64,000 nucleotides of DNA from an uncultured Succinivibrionaceae bacterium. GTDB lineage: Bacteria; Pseudomonadota; Gammaproteobacteria; Enterobacterales; Succinivibrionaceae. Shown here piece after piece: positions 55,272 through 64,000 of the stretch. The stretch is taken from positions 1 through 64,000 of the forward strand of contig UQCV01000005.1 in NCBI GenBank assembly GCA_900539665.1, written 5' to 3'. The position numbers and the translations under genes are program-made. Below the pieces are notes generated by a model. That model searched no databases. It was not told where the DNA came from and saw only the letters and a program-made list of their open reading frames with translations. The stretch's first letter is position 1. Each line of letters starts with the position of its first letter.

Positions 55272-55644
55272 TCAAGTGCGAGTTAGCTTTGGTGAAGTGA
55301 AGGCTTTACCAAAAGCCAAGTTTGCTCTTGCAAAATTAGTAAGGTAAACCTAACTGAGCTAGTTAAAACCAAAAGTATAAAAGGAGGATTGCGATCCTCC
55401 TTTTTGCTTTGGGGCCGGCAAAAAGGAGGTGGGTCTAAGTTCTTGCTATTTTTTAGGGCGGGCGCGGGCCTAGTTTTAAGGATTGAGCTTAAAATAGAAT
55501 TTGCACGGCTAGCTTAATTAAGTAAAGATGTTTTGGTATTTAAGCTTACCTCGAGGCCTTTTATATAGTGTGCCTTAAAGGGGCGTAACTTTAGGGTGGG
55601 TTTTAAGCCCACATTTAAGATTGGTGATTAAAGGAAGCATGGCG
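55272..55644. other. Intergenic region between prfC and the TatD-like gene
   Basis: It holds the prfC terminator (55381-55407). The remaining 240 bp show no feature beyond the AAAGGA ribosome binding site of the next gene. Confidence 0.45.
55381..55407 (+). terminator. Intrinsic terminator of prfC
   Basis: AAGGAGGAT (55381-55389) pairs with ATCCTCCTT (55394-55402) and is followed by further T, with A residues on the 5' side. Confidence 0.9.
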
Positions 55645-56442
55645 ATGGTGGAACCTAGTTTTAAATTCATTGATACCCATATCCACATTGGGGCTCAAGA
55701 AGGCCAAGGGGCCCATGAATTATTAGCCCAAGCGCAAGCCTTAGGCCTTCATGAATTGTGGCTTCCGGCGGTTTCACTTGCTGACAGCAAAAGAAACCTT
55801 GAGTTAGTTGCGACGGCTCCTTTAGGCCTGCAATATTACCCTTTTGCCGGCGTCCATCCGATGGAGGCGATGGAATTTAATGAAGCTACATGGACTCAAT
55901 ATTGGGCGCAAGAGGGGGAGCGTTTTACTGGGATTGGGGAAATTGGCTTAGATAAAAGATTTTCAGTGCCGCTGGCGACGCAACTTGCGGTCTTTGATTA
56001 CTTTTTTAGCTTAGCGTATCAAGAGCAATTGCCGGTTCTAATTCACTGTGTGGGCGCGCATAACGAACTCTTACATTATTTAAAAAGCCGCCACCAAAAG
56101 TTACCACGAGGCGTGATACATGGTGCGTGTGTGAGCGTAGAGACGGCTTTAAGCTATCATAAATATGGGTTTTATTTGGGCTTTGGGGCCGCATTTATGG
56201 CGCCTAATGCGGCTAAGGTTTTAGCCATGGCTAAAGCACTACCATTAGAGGCCTTGGTGACTGAAACGGATTGGCCCTATATGAATGGGGGCAAGGTGTC
56301 GGCTAACGGGCAAAGGCTACCATTTGGACCGCTAGATTTAACTCTGTTAATTAAGCTTTTAGCAAATATTCGGGGACAAGACGAAGTGGAGGTTGCGCAG
56401 GTCTTAATTAAAAACGCCCAAATGTTAAGAACCCGGGCGTAA
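55645..56442 (+). CDS. TatD-family metal-dependent hydrolase (YjjV-like)
   Basis: A 265-residue TIM-barrel hydrolase. The metal-binding HIH is in DTHIHIG near residue 11, GIGEIGLD carries the Glu ligand near 93, LIHCVGAH and VIHGA supply further histidines, and TETDWPY the final Asp. TatD proteins are 3'-5' DNases or related phosphodiesterases. Divergence makes YjjV more likely than TatD. ATG 55645 fits the AAGGA spacing better than ATG 55639 or the TTG at 55621. An IS-type palindrome begins 2 bp past the stop. Confidence 0.85.
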   Translation: MVEPSFKFIDTHIHIGAQEGQGAHELLAQAQALGLHELWLPAVSLADSKRNLELVATAPLGLQYYPFAGVHPMEAMEFNEATWTQYWAQEGERFTGIGEIGLDKRFSVPLATQLAVFDYFFSLAYQEQLPVLIHCVGAHNELLHYLKSRHQKLPRGVIHGACVSVETALSYHKYGFYLGFGAAFMAPNAAKVLAMAKALPLEALVTETDWPYMNGGKVSANGQRLPFGPLDLTLLIKLLANIRGQDEVEVAQVLIKNAQMLRTRA

Positions 56443-56444
56443 AG

Positions 56445-56495
56445 GTGACATCCTCCCCCACCTATAGAGGTGGGGGCTTCTTGCCGAGTTCAGTT
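56445..56495 (-). mobile_element. IS200/IS605-type right-end palindrome, copy 3, between convergent genes
   Basis: It is nearly identical to the copy at 41716-41767 (GTGACATCCTCCCCCACCTA and so on). It fills almost the whole gap between the TatD-like gene and lnt, so its GC-rich hairpin may now serve as a bidirectional terminator. Confidence 0.6.
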
Positions 56496-56506
56496 AAAAA
56501 ATGCTT

Positions 56507-58114
56507 TTAGTGCTCTTCGTAATCGTGTTCGATCCTTTTAAAGAGTCGCGCTTGGATTTTATAAAGAGTTATATAGACTAATTTACTTAAACGGTTAGCT
56601 AAACAGAGGATAAAGAAAAATATAAAAGCCACCCACATTGGCAATTCCCCAAAACGCGCGTACGGCGTTTGCCCTTGGGTTGGCACAAATTCCGTGCGTA
56701 AGGTGGTTTCTTTGTTTTCAGGGATGGTTTTTACCACATTGCCTAAGCTATCGATAACGGCAGTAACCCCATTGTTGGTGGCACGTAGGATGGGTTTACG
56801 AAATTCCATAGCGCGCATTCTAGCGATATTTAAATGCTGGTATGGGCCATTAGTATTACTAAACCAGCCATCATTACTTACGGTCACAATGAGGTTGGTA
56901 TCCTTGGTAATTTGGTGTCGCATTTCGCCACTAAAGATGATTTCATAACAGATGGCGGTTGCCACATTTAAACCGGAAGCGACGATGTTAGGTTGAATCT
57001 TAGGGCCACGCGTAAATGAGCTCATTGGCATATTAAAGATTGGGCCAAGCAATCTTAAAACCGATTCAAAAGGCACAAATTCCCCAATTGGTACTAAGTG
57101 ACGTTTGTAATAGCGGTTACTCTGGCCAAATTCATAATGCATAGTATTAGCCCGATCCATGAGCCCCAAGCCTATAACGCCATTATAAAATGTTTCCTTT
57201 TGGTGGTCGTAATACTGCACCCCGGTGATAAGTGAGGTGTGGCTTGCGGCTAACTCGGCATCTAAGGTCTTAATTAAGTTTACGGCTTGGTTTTCAAGTA
57301 CTGGGATGGCAGATTCGGGCCAAACAATTATCTGGGCATCTTTGTTTTCATCGAGGAGCTTAAAATAAGTCTTAAACGTTGGGGCTATTAGCTCAGGATT
57401 CCATTTGGTTTCAGTTGGAATGTTGCCTTGCATTAAGGCTGTTTTTACTGGGGTTAAATTATCGGTATAGACAATGGTGCCTAACCACAATAAAAGTCCG
57501 GTTAAACAAATAGGAGCAAAGAGATAGATTAGGCGTCTTTGGCGGATAAAAAGCGCCGTGGTAGCGGCCGCAAAGACTAAAGCCCAAGTGATGCCGGCGG
57601 CTCCGGTGAGAGGAGCTAGATGTCTAAAGATTGATTCTATTTGGGTGTAGGCAAGTGAACTCCAAGGGAACCCGGTAAAAAGCCACCCACTTAATTCTTC
57701 GCCAAGCACCCACATAATAGGGGTCACCAACAAGATGCGTCTAGTTGCTTGTTTTTTAAAACAAATATTGCCTAAGGCGATAAAGCCGGTCGGAAAGAGA
57801 GCTAAATAGGCGGCAAAGAGCAAAATGACGCCTAACACCAAGACCATAGGCATTTCACCATAACCGGCAAGCACTTGGTGTAACCAAAACAATGACCCCA
57901 AATTGCTACTTAAGGCGAAGCTAAAAACGATACCTGCGATAAGTTTAGTGCTATGAGACTGTAGCGATAACAGTATACATAAAGTCGTAATAGCGGCAAA
58001 CGAAAGGTACCATAGATTAAATGGAGCATAACCAAAAACATTAACGATCCCGGCTAAAAAGGCGGAAGCTAAGAGGATAAGTGTTTTTGGGTAGGGAGAA
58101 GTATAGTTATACAT
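56507..58114 (-). CDS. lnt: Apolipoprotein N-acyltransferase
   Basis: A 535-residue membrane enzyme with about seven to eight helices in the N-terminal ~220 residues and a nitrilase-like periplasmic domain. The catalytic residues are Glu in WPESAIP, Lys in YKRHLVPIGEF and Cys in AICYEIIF. It adds the third acyl chain to lipoproteins, of which this window encodes several. It is the end of the miaB-ybeZ-ybeY-corC-lnt series. Confidence 0.95.
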   Translation of the reverse strand: MYNYTSPYPKTLILLASAFLAGIVNVFGYAPFNLWYLSFAAITTLCILLSLQSHSTKLIAGIVFSFALSSNLGSLFWLHQVLAGYGEMPMVLVLGVILLFAAYLALFPTGFIALGNICFKKQATRRILLVTPIMWVLGEELSGWLFTGFPWSSLAYTQIESIFRHLAPLTGAAGITWALVFAAATTALFIRQRRLIYLFAPICLTGLLLWLGTIVYTDNLTPVKTALMQGNIPTETKWNPELIAPTFKTYFKLLDENKDAQIIVWPESAIPVLENQAVNLIKTLDAELAASHTSLITGVQYYDHQKETFYNGVIGLGLMDRANTMHYEFGQSNRYYKRHLVPIGEFVPFESVLRLLGPIFNMPMSSFTRGPKIQPNIVASGLNVATAICYEIIFSGEMRHQITKDTNLIVTVSNDGWFSNTNGPYQHLNIARMRAMEFRKPILRATNNGVTAVIDSLGNVVKTIPENKETTLRTEFVPTQGQTPYARFGELPMWVAFIFFFILCLANRLSKLVYITLYKIQARLFKRIEHDYEEH

Positions 58115-58392
58115 GGAAGAGAAAACTCAAGGCCAATAAATCTTTGTGATTGTACCATATTGCGCCGCTGAGCGGGAGAGATTAGATAATTGAGCCAAGT
58201 GTTTGTTTGGCTAGGCGTAGTTTAGGTAGGTAGTTTGTTTAATAGGGATAGCTTAAGAACTTTGTGTATGAATTAGTTTAAATTGAACGATGACTTTTAA
58301 GCTTAAATGAGCTTTGACTATAGTTTAATGGCGCCTAAAAGGCGCCATGATAACAACTTAGTTAGAAAGCCAAAAAGTTTAAGAACCAAAAG
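58115..58392. other. Gap between corC and lnt with hairpin
   Basis: A 278-bp gap with a perfect hairpin (ATGGCGCCT/AGGCGCCAT, 58328-58348) 45 bp after the corC stop. In E. coli corC and lnt are nearly contiguous, so lnt may have its own promoter here. Confidence 0.5.
58328..58348 (-). terminator. Hairpin downstream of corC
   Basis: A nine-base perfect stem with an AAA loop. No U-run follows on the minus strand, so it may be an attenuator or RNA-stabilising element. Confidence 0.5.
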
Positions 58393-59274
58393 TTAATCTT
58401 CTTCCTTTGGATTTACTTTAAGTTGGAGCAAATGGGTACAACGTTTATCGGCGATGACTACTTTAAAATCGAGATTGTCGATAGAGACAGTTTCGTTTTT
58501 AGTTGGTAAGTGCCCAAAGGCATGCATTACCACCCCGCCAATGGTATCGAATTCTTCGGTTGAGAATTCAGTTCCAAAGCGTTCATTAAAGTTTTCTACG
58601 GGGGTGAGAGATTTAACGTTGTAGACGTTAGGAGAAAGCTCGGTAATCTGTTCGGTTTCGTCGACATCATCATTATCGTATTCATCTTCGATTTCGCCTA
58701 CGATAAGTTCAAGGATATCTTCAATGGTTACTAAACCTGAGACTCCACCGTATTCATCAACTACGATAGCCATGTGATAGCGGCATTGCTGAAAATCCTT
58801 GAGCAAACGGTCAACGCGCTTGCTTTCTGGAACGATGACCGCAGGTCGGACCACATCCTTTAGGGTGCTAGTGCTACTGTCGGTGTTGATGAAGCGTAAG
58901 AGATCTTTGGCTAACAAAATGCCTTCGATATGATCCTTGTCTTCGTGGATTACGGGGAAGCGTGAATGACCGTGGGTAATAACTTTGTCGATAGCATCAG
59001 CGATTGAGCAATCGGCAGAGATGGTTATCATTTGGGAACGAGGAATCATGATGTCACGAACTCTAAGTTCGCTTAAATCAAACACGCCTTCAAGCATGCC
59101 TTTGGTGTTTTCATCGATGATCTTACGTTCGCCAGCTTCGCTGATAATATCAGCAAGTTCGGAACGATCGCTAGGTTCGCCTTTGATAAGGTGAGTGATT
59201 TTTTCCAGCCAATTGTTATGGCGATGGTGGGAATTTTGCGGGTTAGACTGACAGGCAGACTCGTCGCTACTCAT
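58393..59274 (-). CDS. corC: CorC/HlyC-family CBS-domain protein
   Basis: A 293-residue cytosolic protein with two CBS domains (residues ~70-200; IMIPRSQMI, HSRFPVIHED and VDEYGGVSGLVTIEDILE) and a C-terminal CorC/transporter-associated domain (FGTEFSTEEFDTIGG). It is linked to magnesium/cobalt efflux through CorA. It lies between ybeY and lnt as in E. coli. Confidence 0.94.
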   Translation of the reverse strand: MSSDESACQSNPQNSHHRHNNWLEKITHLIKGEPSDRSELADIISEAGERKIIDENTKGMLEGVFDLSELRVRDIMIPRSQMITISADCSIADAIDKVITHGHSRFPVIHEDKDHIEGILLAKDLLRFINTDSSTSTLKDVVRPAVIVPESKRVDRLLKDFQQCRYHMAIVVDEYGGVSGLVTIEDILELIVGEIEDEYDNDDVDETEQITELSPNVYNVKSLTPVENFNERFGTEFSTEEFDTIGGVVMHAFGHLPTKNETVSIDNLDFKVVIADKRCTHLLQLKVNPKEED

Positions 59275-59373
59275 ATATTTTAAATTACGGTTACTTACGT
59301 AAATCCGCTCCTGTGTTAAAAAGACAATCCATTATAATCGTAATGAAATAAAATCTAGGATTTTTTTTTATAA

Positions 59374-59396
59374 GAAACGGGGCTAGGCCCCGTTTT
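59374..59396. terminator. Hairpin between ybeY and corC
   Basis: AAACGGGG and CCCCGTTT pair around CTAGG, with T6 on the + strand and TTTCTTAT on the minus strand. It lies between ybeY and corC, so it probably attenuates transcription inside the series. Confidence 0.65.
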
Positions 59397-59430
59397 TTAC
59401 ATAAATTTAAAACCATTTACTTGGTTAAAT

Positions 59431-60012
59431 TTAGATTTCGTCATCCTTGTATGGATCTTCAAAACCTAAACTCAACATGGTTTGAGTTTCAAGCGGTTCC
59501 ATGATAGCTGCTTCTTCATCAGTAATGTGGTCATACCCTAAAAGATGAAGAGAACCATGGACTATCATATGCGCCCAATGAGCAGCTAAAGGTTTATGTT
59601 GTTCAAGTGCTTCGCGTTCCACAACGGCTTTACAAATAACGAGGTCGCCAATTAATGCGCCATAGCATTCTTCAGGTAATTCTTCTGGGTATTCAAATGG
59701 AAATGATAGCACGTTGGTTGGGCGATCTTTTCCACGATATTCAAGATCTAACTCATGGCTTTCGTCTTCTTCAACGATGCGCACGGTCATTTCAGCGTAT
59801 GGCTTACGCGGTAAAATAGCGGCTTCAGCGTATTTTTGTAATTCTTCCGCTGTTGGTAAATTTTTAGTGTCGGCTACAGCGATTTGAAGATCAATATAAA
59901 CCCCGTTTTCCGGTTGCTCTTCATCCATAGAGTCATCGGCACACAAATCTTGGGCGCTTTCTACATCATTGAGCTCTTCGTCTAAGAGTTCTTCTTTGTT
60001 TTCTGTTGTCAT
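59431..60012 (-). CDS. ybeY: Endoribonuclease YbeY
   Basis: A 193-residue protein. The zinc-binding H-x3-H-x5-H motif is in [12 protein letters not shown] near the C-terminus. NVLSFPFE is also characteristic. It acts in 16S rRNA 3'-end maturation and ribosome quality control. Compared with E. coli YbeY (155 residues) it has an acidic N-terminal extension of about 35 residues. Confidence 0.93.
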   Translation of the reverse strand: MTTENKEELLDEELNDVESAQDLCADDSMDEEQPENGVYIDLQIAVADTKNLPTAEELQKYAEAAILPRKPYAEMTVRIVEEDESHELDLEYRGKDRPTNVLSFPFEYPEELPEECYGALIGDLVICKAVVEREALEQHKPLAAHWAHMIVHGSLHLLGYDHITDEEAAIMEPLETQTMLSLGFEDPYKDDEI

Positions 60013-60136
60013 GTTTATTCCTTGAGGTTCTAGCTCTTGTTTACGCTTGAAAAGAGAGCTAAAAACTTAGTGTAATTAAGCTATTTGTAAAGCCAAGCTT
60101 ACAGGCTTAGGCTTCTTGTTTTTTTAGCTTAAAAGC

Positions 60137-61291
60137 TTAAGAGCCAAAGTTTTCGTGCGCCTCTACGTTGGCGTTAGGAGTTTTATGTTCAGGGCTTACT
60201 TTGGCTTCTGAGCTTGCTTTTGCTTCTTGGTTTTCTTTTAATTCAGCGCGACGTTTATCAACTCGAGCTTTTTCGTCTTGGTCAAACTTTTCGTAAGCTT
60301 GCACAATGCGAGCCACTACCGGGTGACGAACTACGTCTGAAGAGGTAAAGAAGTTAAAGCTAATTTCGGGTACGTTAGCTAAAACTTCGATGACTTGCTT
60401 GAGCCCTGATTTAACATTGCGTGGTAAGTCTATTTGGGTAATGTCCCCGGTGATTACTGCTTTCGAGTTAAAGCCAATACGGGTTAAGAACATTTTCATC
60501 TGTTCAGTAGTGGTGTTTTGGCTTTCGTCGAGAATGATAAAAGAGTCATTGAGAGTACGGCCACGCATATAAGCAAGGGGCGCAATTTCAATTACTTGGC
60601 GTTCTATTAACTTTTCTACTCGTTCAAAGCCGAGCATTTCAAACAAAGCATCGTACAACGGACGGAGATATGGGTCGACTTTTTGGGATAAGTCACCAGG
60701 TAAAAAGCCCAGTTTTTCGCCAGCTTCTACAGCTGGACGGGTTAAGAGGATGCGGCGTATTTCTTGACGTTCAAGCGCATCTACTGCAGCTGCTACGGCG
60801 AGATAGGTTTTGCCGGTACCAGCAGGGCCGATCCCAAAGGTTACGTCATGAGTGACGATATTTTGAATGTATGCCGCTTGATTGTCACTGCGGGCTCTGA
60901 CTAAGCCACGCTTGGTTTTAATATTTGAAGCTTTTTCCCCCATACGGTTAATTTCCGCTCCGACTTCAGAGAGTTCTTCAGGGGCATCAGCACTTTCTAA
61001 GATATGAGCTTCAGTGATGGCAAGATGGACATCTTCAGGGCTAATATCTGGAATACGGCCACCGCGAAGTGGGGCGGTTTCAGTATAGAGTCTAAAGAGG
61101 ATCTTTTTGACTGCGTGAGCCCTTTTTTCAGGGCCTACGAGAGTAAAATCTTCATTATGGTAAACGATTTGGACGCCAAGACGACGTTCAAGCTGTCTTA
61201 GGTTGTCATCGAGAGGCCCGCAAAGGCAGGCCAGCCGGTCGCGGTCTGCAGGCTCTAATTTAAATTTAAGAGTGGTAGTTGTTGTACTCAA
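60137..61291 (-). CDS. ybeZ: PhoH-like ATPase YbeZ
   Basis: A 384-residue PhoH family protein with Walker A GPAGTGKT near residue 158 and Walker B FIILDESQNTT near 252. A KH-like RNA-binding N-terminus is present. It partners YbeY in RNA metabolism. The C-terminal ~50 residues are Lys/Glu-rich and probably disordered. It is 44 bp from miaB and 124 bp from ybeY. Confidence 0.94.
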   Translation of the reverse strand: MSTTTTTLKFKLEPADRDRLACLCGPLDDNLRQLERRLGVQIVYHNEDFTLVGPEKRAHAVKKILFRLYTETAPLRGGRIPDISPEDVHLAITEAHILESADAPEELSEVGAEINRMGEKASNIKTKRGLVRARSDNQAAYIQNIVTHDVTFGIGPAGTGKTYLAVAAAVDALERQEIRRILLTRPAVEAGEKLGFLPGDLSQKVDPYLRPLYDALFEMLGFERVEKLIERQVIEIAPLAYMRGRTLNDSFIILDESQNTTTEQMKMFLTRIGFNSKAVITGDITQIDLPRNVKSGLKQVIEVLANVPEISFNFFTSSDVVRHPVVARIVQAYEKFDQDEKARVDKRRAELKENQEAKASSEAKVSPEHKTPNANVEAHENFGS

Positions 61292-61335
61292 AATATCCTT
61301 CCTGTAGTCGGAGCTGACACGTGATTTAGGGCGTG

Positions 61336-62658
61336 CTATTTACCGACAAGTTCACCACGTAGGGTGTGAGACATAACGTCCGTGATTTTTACTTCCACAA
61401 AAGTGCCAATAAGGTCAGAGGTGCCCGCAAAGTTTACAGTTCTATTATTGTCTGTTCGGCCCCGAAGCTCGGTTTCATCTTTAACTGAAAAACCATCGAC
61501 TAATACCTTTTGGGTGGTGCCAAGCATTTCACGACTGTAGATTTGGGCTTGGTTATTAATGGCAGCCTGAAGTTCGTAGAGACGCGCTTTTTTAACTTCG
61601 AGTGGAGTTGTATCTTCCATGGTGGCAGCCGGAGTATTAGGGCGTGGAGAGAAGATAAAACTAAAGCTTTGGTCAAATTTTACGGTGTTGATTAAGTCCA
61701 TAGTATCCGCAAAATCGGCATCAGTTTCCCCAGGGAAGCCGACGATAAAGTCAGTGCTGATACTAATATCAGGACGGACCGCACGTAACTTTTGGGTAAG
61801 GGCGATGTAGTGTTCGCGGGTGTATTTACGATTCATAGCCTTAAGAATGCGGTTAGAACCATTTTGTACTGGGAGATGAATAGCGTTAGCAAGCTGTGGA
61901 AGCTCCGCAAATGCTTGAATTACCTCATCGCTTAAGTCGTGTGGGTTTGAGGTGGTAAAACGAATACGTTCTACGCCTTCGATGCCGGCGGTTAAATATA
62001 AAAGTTCGGCAAATGAGCATTCAGTGCCGTCACTATAAAGACCGCGGAAAGAGTTTACATTTTGCCCAAGTAGATTAATTTCACGTGCTCTGGCCTGAGT
62101 TAAAGCGGTGATTTCTTCGAGGATGTTGTCAACGTTACGACTTACTTCAGGGCCTCGAGTGTATGGCACTACGCAGTAGGAACAGAAGTTTGAACAGCCT
62201 TCCATAATGGTCACGAAAGCAGTTGAACCTGAATTTTTTGGAGTTGGTAAGAAATCAAATTTTTCAATAGCCGGGAATGAAACGTCGACTTTACGTTCAC
62301 CAGTTGTTTGGACTTGTTCAATTATATTAGGCAAACGGTGAATGGTCTGAGGCCCAAAAACAACGCTCACCATAGGGGCGCGTTTTAAGATTTTTTCGCC
62401 TTCTTGTGAGGCGACACAGCCACCTACGCACACAATGGCCCCTTCGCGATATTGGTTTTGTGCTTTCCAGCTAAAAAGTTGGTTGAATACTTTTTCCTGA
62501 GCTTTTTCGCGAATTGCACAAGTGACGAGTATTACAATCCCAGCTTCGGTAATCTCAGTGGTTTCATTGTAACCACGAGTATTGAGCAAATCTCTGATAC
62601 GGTCTGAGTCATAGACGTTCATTTGACAGCCCCAAGTCTGGATAAAGTATTTGGTCAT
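61336..62658 (-). CDS. miaB: tRNA-2-methylthio-N6-dimethylallyladenosine synthase MiaB
   Basis: A 440-residue radical SAM methylthiotransferase. The N-terminal cluster begins with QTWGCQMN, and the radical SAM motif CxxxCxxC is in [13 protein letters not shown] near residue 153. A C-terminal TRAM domain ends the protein. It adds the 2-methylthio group to i6A37 of tRNAs. The tRNA array lies just upstream on the same strand. Confidence 0.96.
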   Translation of the reverse strand: MTKYFIQTWGCQMNVYDSDRIRDLLNTRGYNETTEITEAGIVILVTCAIREKAQEKVFNQLFSWKAQNQYREGAIVCVGGCVASQEGEKILKRAPMVSVVFGPQTIHRLPNIIEQVQTTGERKVDVSFPAIEKFDFLPTPKNSGSTAFVTIMEGCSNFCSYCVVPYTRGPEVSRNVDNILEEITALTQARAREINLLGQNVNSFRGLYSDGTECSFAELLYLTAGIEGVERIRFTTSNPHDLSDEVIQAFAELPQLANAIHLPVQNGSNRILKAMNRKYTREHYIALTQKLRAVRPDISISTDFIVGFPGETDADFADTMDLINTVKFDQSFSFIFSPRPNTPAATMEDTTPLEVKKARLYELQAAINNQAQIYSREMLGTTQKVLVDGFSVKDETELRGRTDNNRTVNFAGTSDLIGTFVEVKITDVMSHTLRGELVGK

Positions 62659-62830
62659 GTGCTGGTCCTTATTGAATTCGTTATATTAGATGTGGCAGGT
62701 GGGATGTTTTAGGTTTAAAGTCTTAAAGCCTCAAAGCCTGCGTAAGCTTTAATAAATATCAGCTTGCATTATAGCAGAATGAATTTTAAATTTTAATGCT
62801 TGCAGGGGAGAGAGGTGGGGAGTGAAAACG

Positions 62831-62853
62831 AAAAAACCAAGCTTTTGCTTGGT
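62831..62853 (-). terminator. Intrinsic terminator of the tRNA array
   Basis: ACCAAGC (62836-62842) pairs with GCTTGGT (62847-62853), with an AAAA loop on the minus strand, followed there by a run of T (62831-62835). Confidence 0.9.
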
Positions 62854-62885
62854 CCCATGAAAACTTTAATCAACTTTAAAGTAAA

Positions 62886-62961
62886 TGGCTGGGGTACTAG
62901 GACTCGAACCTAGGGATGCTGGAATCAGAATCCAGTGCCTTACCAACTTGGCGATACCCCA
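62886..62961 (-). tRNA. tRNA-Gln (anticodon CTG), copy 1
   Basis: A 76-nt cloverleaf with encoded CCA. The minus strand begins TGGGGTATC, has anticodon loop TTCTGAT (CTG) and ends TACCCCAGCCA. It reads CAG and is identical to the copy at 63075-63150. Confidence 0.97.
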
Positions 62962-62986
62962 ACAGTAAAATTTGCGTTGCTCAGGA

Positions 62987-63063
62987 TGGTAGCTACGACT
63001 AGAATCGAACTAGTGACCCCCGCATTATGAGTGCGATGCTCTAACCAACTGAGCTACGTAGCC
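62987..63063 (-). tRNA. tRNA-Met (elongator, anticodon CAT), copy 1
   Basis: A 77-nt cloverleaf beginning GGCTACGTAGC with anticodon loop CTCATAA and encoded CCA. The normal first acceptor pair (G1-C72) marks it as elongator rather than initiator. An Ile2 identity (lysidine-modified CAT) is unlikely given the close match to elongator Met. It is identical to 63276-63352. Confidence 0.93.
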
Positions 63064-63074
63064 ATTCCTAAAAG

Positions 63075-63150
63075 TGGCTGGGGTACTAGGACTCGAACCT
63101 AGGGATGCTGGAATCAGAATCCAGTGCCTTACCAACTTGGCGATACCCCA
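63075..63150 (-). tRNA. tRNA-Gln (anticodon CTG), copy 2
   Basis: It is identical to the copy at 62886-62961. Only 11 bp separate it from the flanking tRNA-Met. Confidence 0.97.
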
Positions 63151-63165
63151 AAGTCTTTTATGGTC

Positions 63166-63240
63166 TGGCAGGGGTAGCTAGACTCGAACTAGCGAATGAC
63201 GGGATCAAAACCCGTTGCCTTACCACTTGGCGATACCCCT
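63166..63240 (-). tRNA. tRNA-Gln (anticodon TTG)
   Basis: A 75-nt cloverleaf beginning AGGGGTATCG, with anticodon loop TTTTGAT (TTG) and encoded CCA. It reads CAA. Confidence 0.97.
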
Positions 63241-63275
63241 GTGTCGACTTTGACTATGCTTATTAAGAATTGAAG

Positions 63276-63352
63276 TGGTAGCTACGACTAGAATCGAACT
63301 AGTGACCCCCGCATTATGAGTGCGATGCTCTAACCAACTGAGCTACGTAGCC
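63276..63352 (-). tRNA. tRNA-Met (elongator, anticodon CAT), copy 2
   Basis: It is identical to 62987-63063 and is the first gene of the tRNA operon, 34 bp after the -10 box. Confidence 0.93.
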
Positions 63353-63386
63353 ATCGTTTACTTCGTTGTTCTCAAGAAGTGAGCGC

Positions 63387-63415
63387 ATGATAACTTTTAA
63401 ATAATGCCTCGTCAA
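63387..63415 (-). promoter_or_regulatory. Sigma-70 promoter of the tRNA array
   Basis: On the minus strand TTGACG (63410-63415) and TATCAT (63387-63392) are separated by 17 bp, followed by a GC-containing start region. It drives all five tRNAs. Confidence 0.88.
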
Positions 63416-63636
63416 GAGTTTTTCTAAAATTATTTTCAATTCTCTCTATTCTGTTTATTTTTTATGCAAAATTTTAGTCTTTGTAAAAAGGGAGCTTGGT
63501 TTTAGAAAGAATGGGTGGAATTTGACTTTGGTCTACTTTAGGTGTTTATCGTGAACATGTCATATTGAGTTGATGATGTTTTTATGACCTAAATGGGAAG
63601 AGGGGGATTTTGGGTAGCTTAGAAAAACTAAGAATG

Positions 63637-63672
63637 GTATCAAGAAGGGTATCAAGAAGGGTATCAAGAAGG
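63637..63672 (+). repeat. 12-bp tandem repeat (GTATCAAGAAGG), 3 copies
   Basis: Three exact head-to-tail copies at 63637, 63649 and 63661, about 70 bp upstream of the recombinase start. They may be within the left end of the IS607-type element. Confidence 0.9.
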
Positions 63673-63743
63673 GTTAATTAACTGTTGTGTTAAATATGTA
63701 AATTGTTTATAATACCTGCTAATATTTGGTAGATGTTAAGAGT

Positions 63744-64000
63744 ATGTCAAAAATAATTTCCATAGGTCAAGCTGCAAAACTATTAGGGGTTCATGTTCAA
63801 ACCATGAGAAATTGGGAGAAGTCAGGTAAGTTAAAACCTGATTCAATTTCACCTGGTGGTACAAGACGATATAACCTTGATAGGATTGTAGCAATCAGTG
63901 GAAAGGAAGTACCTACTGTATACTGTATTAGATGAGAGAAAAACCATAGCTTATGCTAGAGTAAGCTCTCATGACCAAAAAAAAGATTTACAAAGACAAT
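63744..64000 (+). pseudogene. tnpA: IS607-family serine recombinase (TnpA), frameshifted and cut by the window edge
   Basis: The first frame (63744-63935) encodes the MerR-like DNA-binding domain, with SIGQAAKLLGV and TMRNWEKSGKL. It then stops. The resolvase domain continues one base out of frame from about 63922, reading TIAYARVSSHDQKKDLQRQ, with the catalytic serine in RVSS. The break coincides with a tandem TACTGTA-TACTGTA (63914-63927). Removing one 7-bp unit restores a continuous protein reading EVPTVLDERKTIAYARVSS. A tnpB gene would be expected beyond the window. The ATG at 63744 is chosen over the TTG at 63726. Confidence 0.88.

Larger units (their letters stand above)
63353..63743. 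other. Region between the tRNA array and the IS607-type recombinase
   Basis: It holds the tRNA promoter and then about 320 bp of AT-rich sequence that probably includes the left end of the IS607 element. A 12-bp repeat lies at 63637-63672. No gene is seen. Confidence 0.45.

Overview
The window looks like chromosomal DNA of a low-to-moderate GC gammaproteobacterium. The evidence is Escherichia-like gene orders (lptE-holA-nadD-rsfS-rlmH-mrdA-rodA-rlpA-dacA-ybeD; rcsF-trmO; prfA-prmC; miaB-ybeZ-ybeY-corC-lnt beside a Met/Gln tRNA array) and gammaproteobacterial families such as RcsF, YfbV, YcjX/YcjF, SanA and a CsrB-type RNA. The pta and pflA genes suggest a mixed-acid fermenter. A host-associated anaerobe of the Aeromonadales/Succinivibrionaceae kind would fit, but that placement is inference.

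Region 1 (about 1-17.6 kb, + strand) begins with an IS200/IS605-type end palindrome and a pair of DUF4810/DUF799 lipoprotein genes. A nearly complete aryl polyene (APE) pigment cluster follows: chain-length factor, two ACPs, starter ligase, two dehydratases, ketoreductase, two ketosynthases, thioesterase, glycosyltransferase, two acyltransferases, a LolA-like protein, an MMPL exporter, a COG4648 membrane protein and a methyltransferase. Together these build an aryl-capped polyene acyl chain on ACP and move it to the outer membrane.

Region 2 (17.8-33 kb, - strand) is the cell-wall elongation and housekeeping block: sanA, ybeD, dacA, rlpA, mltB, rodA, mrdA, rlmH, rsfS, nadD, holA, lptE and leuS. 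Region 3 (33.3-41.5 kb) holds an L,D-transpeptidase, two tRNA-Ala genes, a secreted trypsin-like protease, rcsF-trmO, yfcH and pta.

Region 4 (41.5-51 kb) is the most interesting. It contains an unannotated CsrB/RsmZ-like RNA with nine GGATG sites mostly in hairpin loops, then ycjX-ycjF-yfbV. An IS1634-family element next to yfbV is flanked by an exact 186-bp direct repeat of the yfbV 3' end, so the gene stays intact. Next come pflA and a locus encoding two paralogous peptides of 31 and 34 residues that share an LPP-[YF]-T-x-x-Y-x-FTYVK motif, with its own promoter, operator-like repeats, structured inter-ORF RNA and terminator. I recognise no family for these peptides; they are the best candidate for something undescribed.

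Region 5 (51-64 kb) carries prfA, prmC, prfC, a TatD-type hydrolase, lnt, corC, ybeY, ybeZ, miaB and five tRNAs (Gln-CTG, Met, Gln-CTG, Gln-TTG, Met). It ends in an IS607-family recombinase gene broken by a 7-bp tandem duplication and cut by the window edge. Three copies of an IS200/IS605-like end palindrome are scattered through the window.
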